Shown here one piece after another: positions 63,524 to 64,000 of a DNA stretch of 64,000 nt. A program made the translations under genes and the position numbers. The DNA comes from Desulfobacterales bacterium (GTDB taxonomy: Bacteria > Desulfobacterota > Desulfobacteria > Desulfobacterales > UBA2156). Position 1 is the stretch's first letter. The number at the start of each line of letters is the position of its first letter. Location: assembly GCA_011049715.1 (NCBI GenBank), contig DRHF01000151.1, positions 1-64,000 on the forward strand. The letters run 5' to 3'. The notes under the pieces are model-generated. The model worked only from the letters and a program-made list of their open reading frames with translations, made no database searches and was not told the origin of the DNA.

Positions 63524-64000
63524 ATGAAAAAAAACAAACCAACATGGAAACGGATGCGTTTAAAGGGAAAAAAAGTTTGGATGGCGACCGGCATCGATGG
63601 GAAACCGATTTTAAAAAACCGAAAGGTTCGAATCAAATATCAGCTGGATAAAAATTATGAATATTGGGTCTATGAAAAAGGACTCGAGGCAATAGATCCG
63701 ATCCAATTGGAAACCATCAGATCGGATCGAGAACCCTGCGAGGAAAAGAATATAATATCAAGGCCGGGTAGAGCCCCCTTGGAAGATAAAACGACAAAGG
63801 CTGGCATTTCGATTTTTACAGACGGGGCATGTTCCGGAAACCCCGGTCCCTCAGGAATCGGGGCTATCCTGTATTTTGGTGAACATGAAAAGGAAATATC
63901 GAGGCATATCGGGATCGCCACCAACAACATTGCAGAACTTGAAGCGATTAAAACAGGATTATTGGAAATTAAAAACAGAAAACTTCCGGTTACAATTTTC
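63524..64000 (+). CDS. rnhA: Ribonuclease HI, N-terminally extended, 3' end outside the window
   Basis: This frame is open from ATG 63524 to the window edge (159 codons), preceded by GAGG. The RNase H core starts near residue 92 with [22 protein letters not shown] (first catalytic Asp). The catalytic Glu follows in [13 protein letters not shown]; later residues are beyond the edge. The basic 90-residue N-terminal part includes [19 protein letters not shown] and is not part of E. coli RNase HI. It removes RNA from RNA-DNA hybrids. Confidence 0.85.
   Translation, partial: MKKNKPTWKRMRLKGKKVWMATGIDGKPILKNRKVRIKYQLDKNYEYWVYEKGLEAIDPIQLETIRSDREPCEEKNIISRPGRAPLEDKTTKAGISIFTDGACSGNPGPSGIGAILYFGEHEKEISRHIGIATNNIAELEAIKTGLLEIKNRKLPVTIF

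Noticed and set aside
1-64000. CRISPR arrays, rRNA and tRNA genes
   Set aside because: No regularly spaced repeats, no rRNA-like stretches and no cloverleaf with a T-loop motif were seen by eye in the gaps; a tRNAscan run would be decisive.

Overview
The window looks like a chromosome segment from an anaerobic member of the Desulfobacterota (the sulfate-reducing or syntrophic former Deltaproteobacteria). Four things suggest this: a four-subunit 2-oxoacid:ferredoxin oxidoreductase operon with its companion ATPase; an aldehyde:ferredoxin-oxidoreductase-like protein beside a benzoyl-CoA reductase-like subunit and a CCG-type Fe-S protein; pyruvate phosphate dikinase; and the gene order cmk-rpsA-sppA. 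The assignment rests on gene content only. No rRNA, tRNA, CRISPR array or complete insertion sequence was seen.

Left third (1-12.7 kb): an Fe3+-type ABC importer (binding protein, permease, ATPase) ends in an overlapping NapD-like gene. It is followed by mostly single-gene metabolic and maintenance functions: a GNAT acetyltransferase with a D-2-hydroxyacid dehydrogenase, a YajD-type HNH protein, ArfB, a 3-hydroxyisobutyrate-dehydrogenase-type enzyme, a Cys-rich small protein overlapping a cyclase-family enzyme, a zinc-ribbon protein and a 782-residue GAF protein. A non-coding repeat at the left edge recurs at about 8.6 kb, with a 94-bp internal difference bounded by a short direct repeat.

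Middle (12.8-27.2 kb): five tightly packed envelope genes run from a YdbH/AsmA-like bridge protein through a YdbL-like probable lipoprotein, a 2859-residue exported TolB-propeller/TPR/CHAT protein and an SH3b protein to an M48 metalloprotease with a Tat-like signal, ending at an intrinsic terminator. This is one of the two best candidates for an undescribed system, because it puts a caspase-like protease and a metalloprotease in one envelope operon. The giant protein also seems to carry a second, degenerate CHAT fold in its middle.

27.3-37.2 kb: a Xaa-Pro peptidase; a redox group made of a CCG Fe-S protein, a BcrB/HgdB-like subunit and an AOR-like enzyme; a 38-residue membrane protein with a strong ribosome-binding site; PPDK; and XerD. 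The BcrB-like gene is preceded by an 18-bp perfect palindrome.

37.3-45.4 kb: an overlapping gene pair related to PUFA synthase. PfaD is a trans-acting enoyl reductase. PfaA has the order KS-AT-ACP-ACP-KR-DH. Together they hold every activity for a fully reducing iterative cycle, but no PfaB, PfaC, chain-length factor, thioesterase or phosphopantetheinyl transferase is present. The product is unknown. This is the second main candidate.

Right third (45.4-64 kb): on the minus strand, guaB-dnaE-manC-degT are packed together. The ManC-type enzyme has apparently lost the metal ligands of its isomerase half. A TsaC/YrdC-type gene follows on the plus strand. A nine-gene minus-strand run then contains an ATPase, ferredoxin, 2-oxoacid oxidoreductase alpha, beta and gamma subunits, hisC, cmk, rpsA and sppA. 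The window closes with a NamZ-type (DUF1343) gene and the 5' part of an N-terminally extended RNase HI gene.
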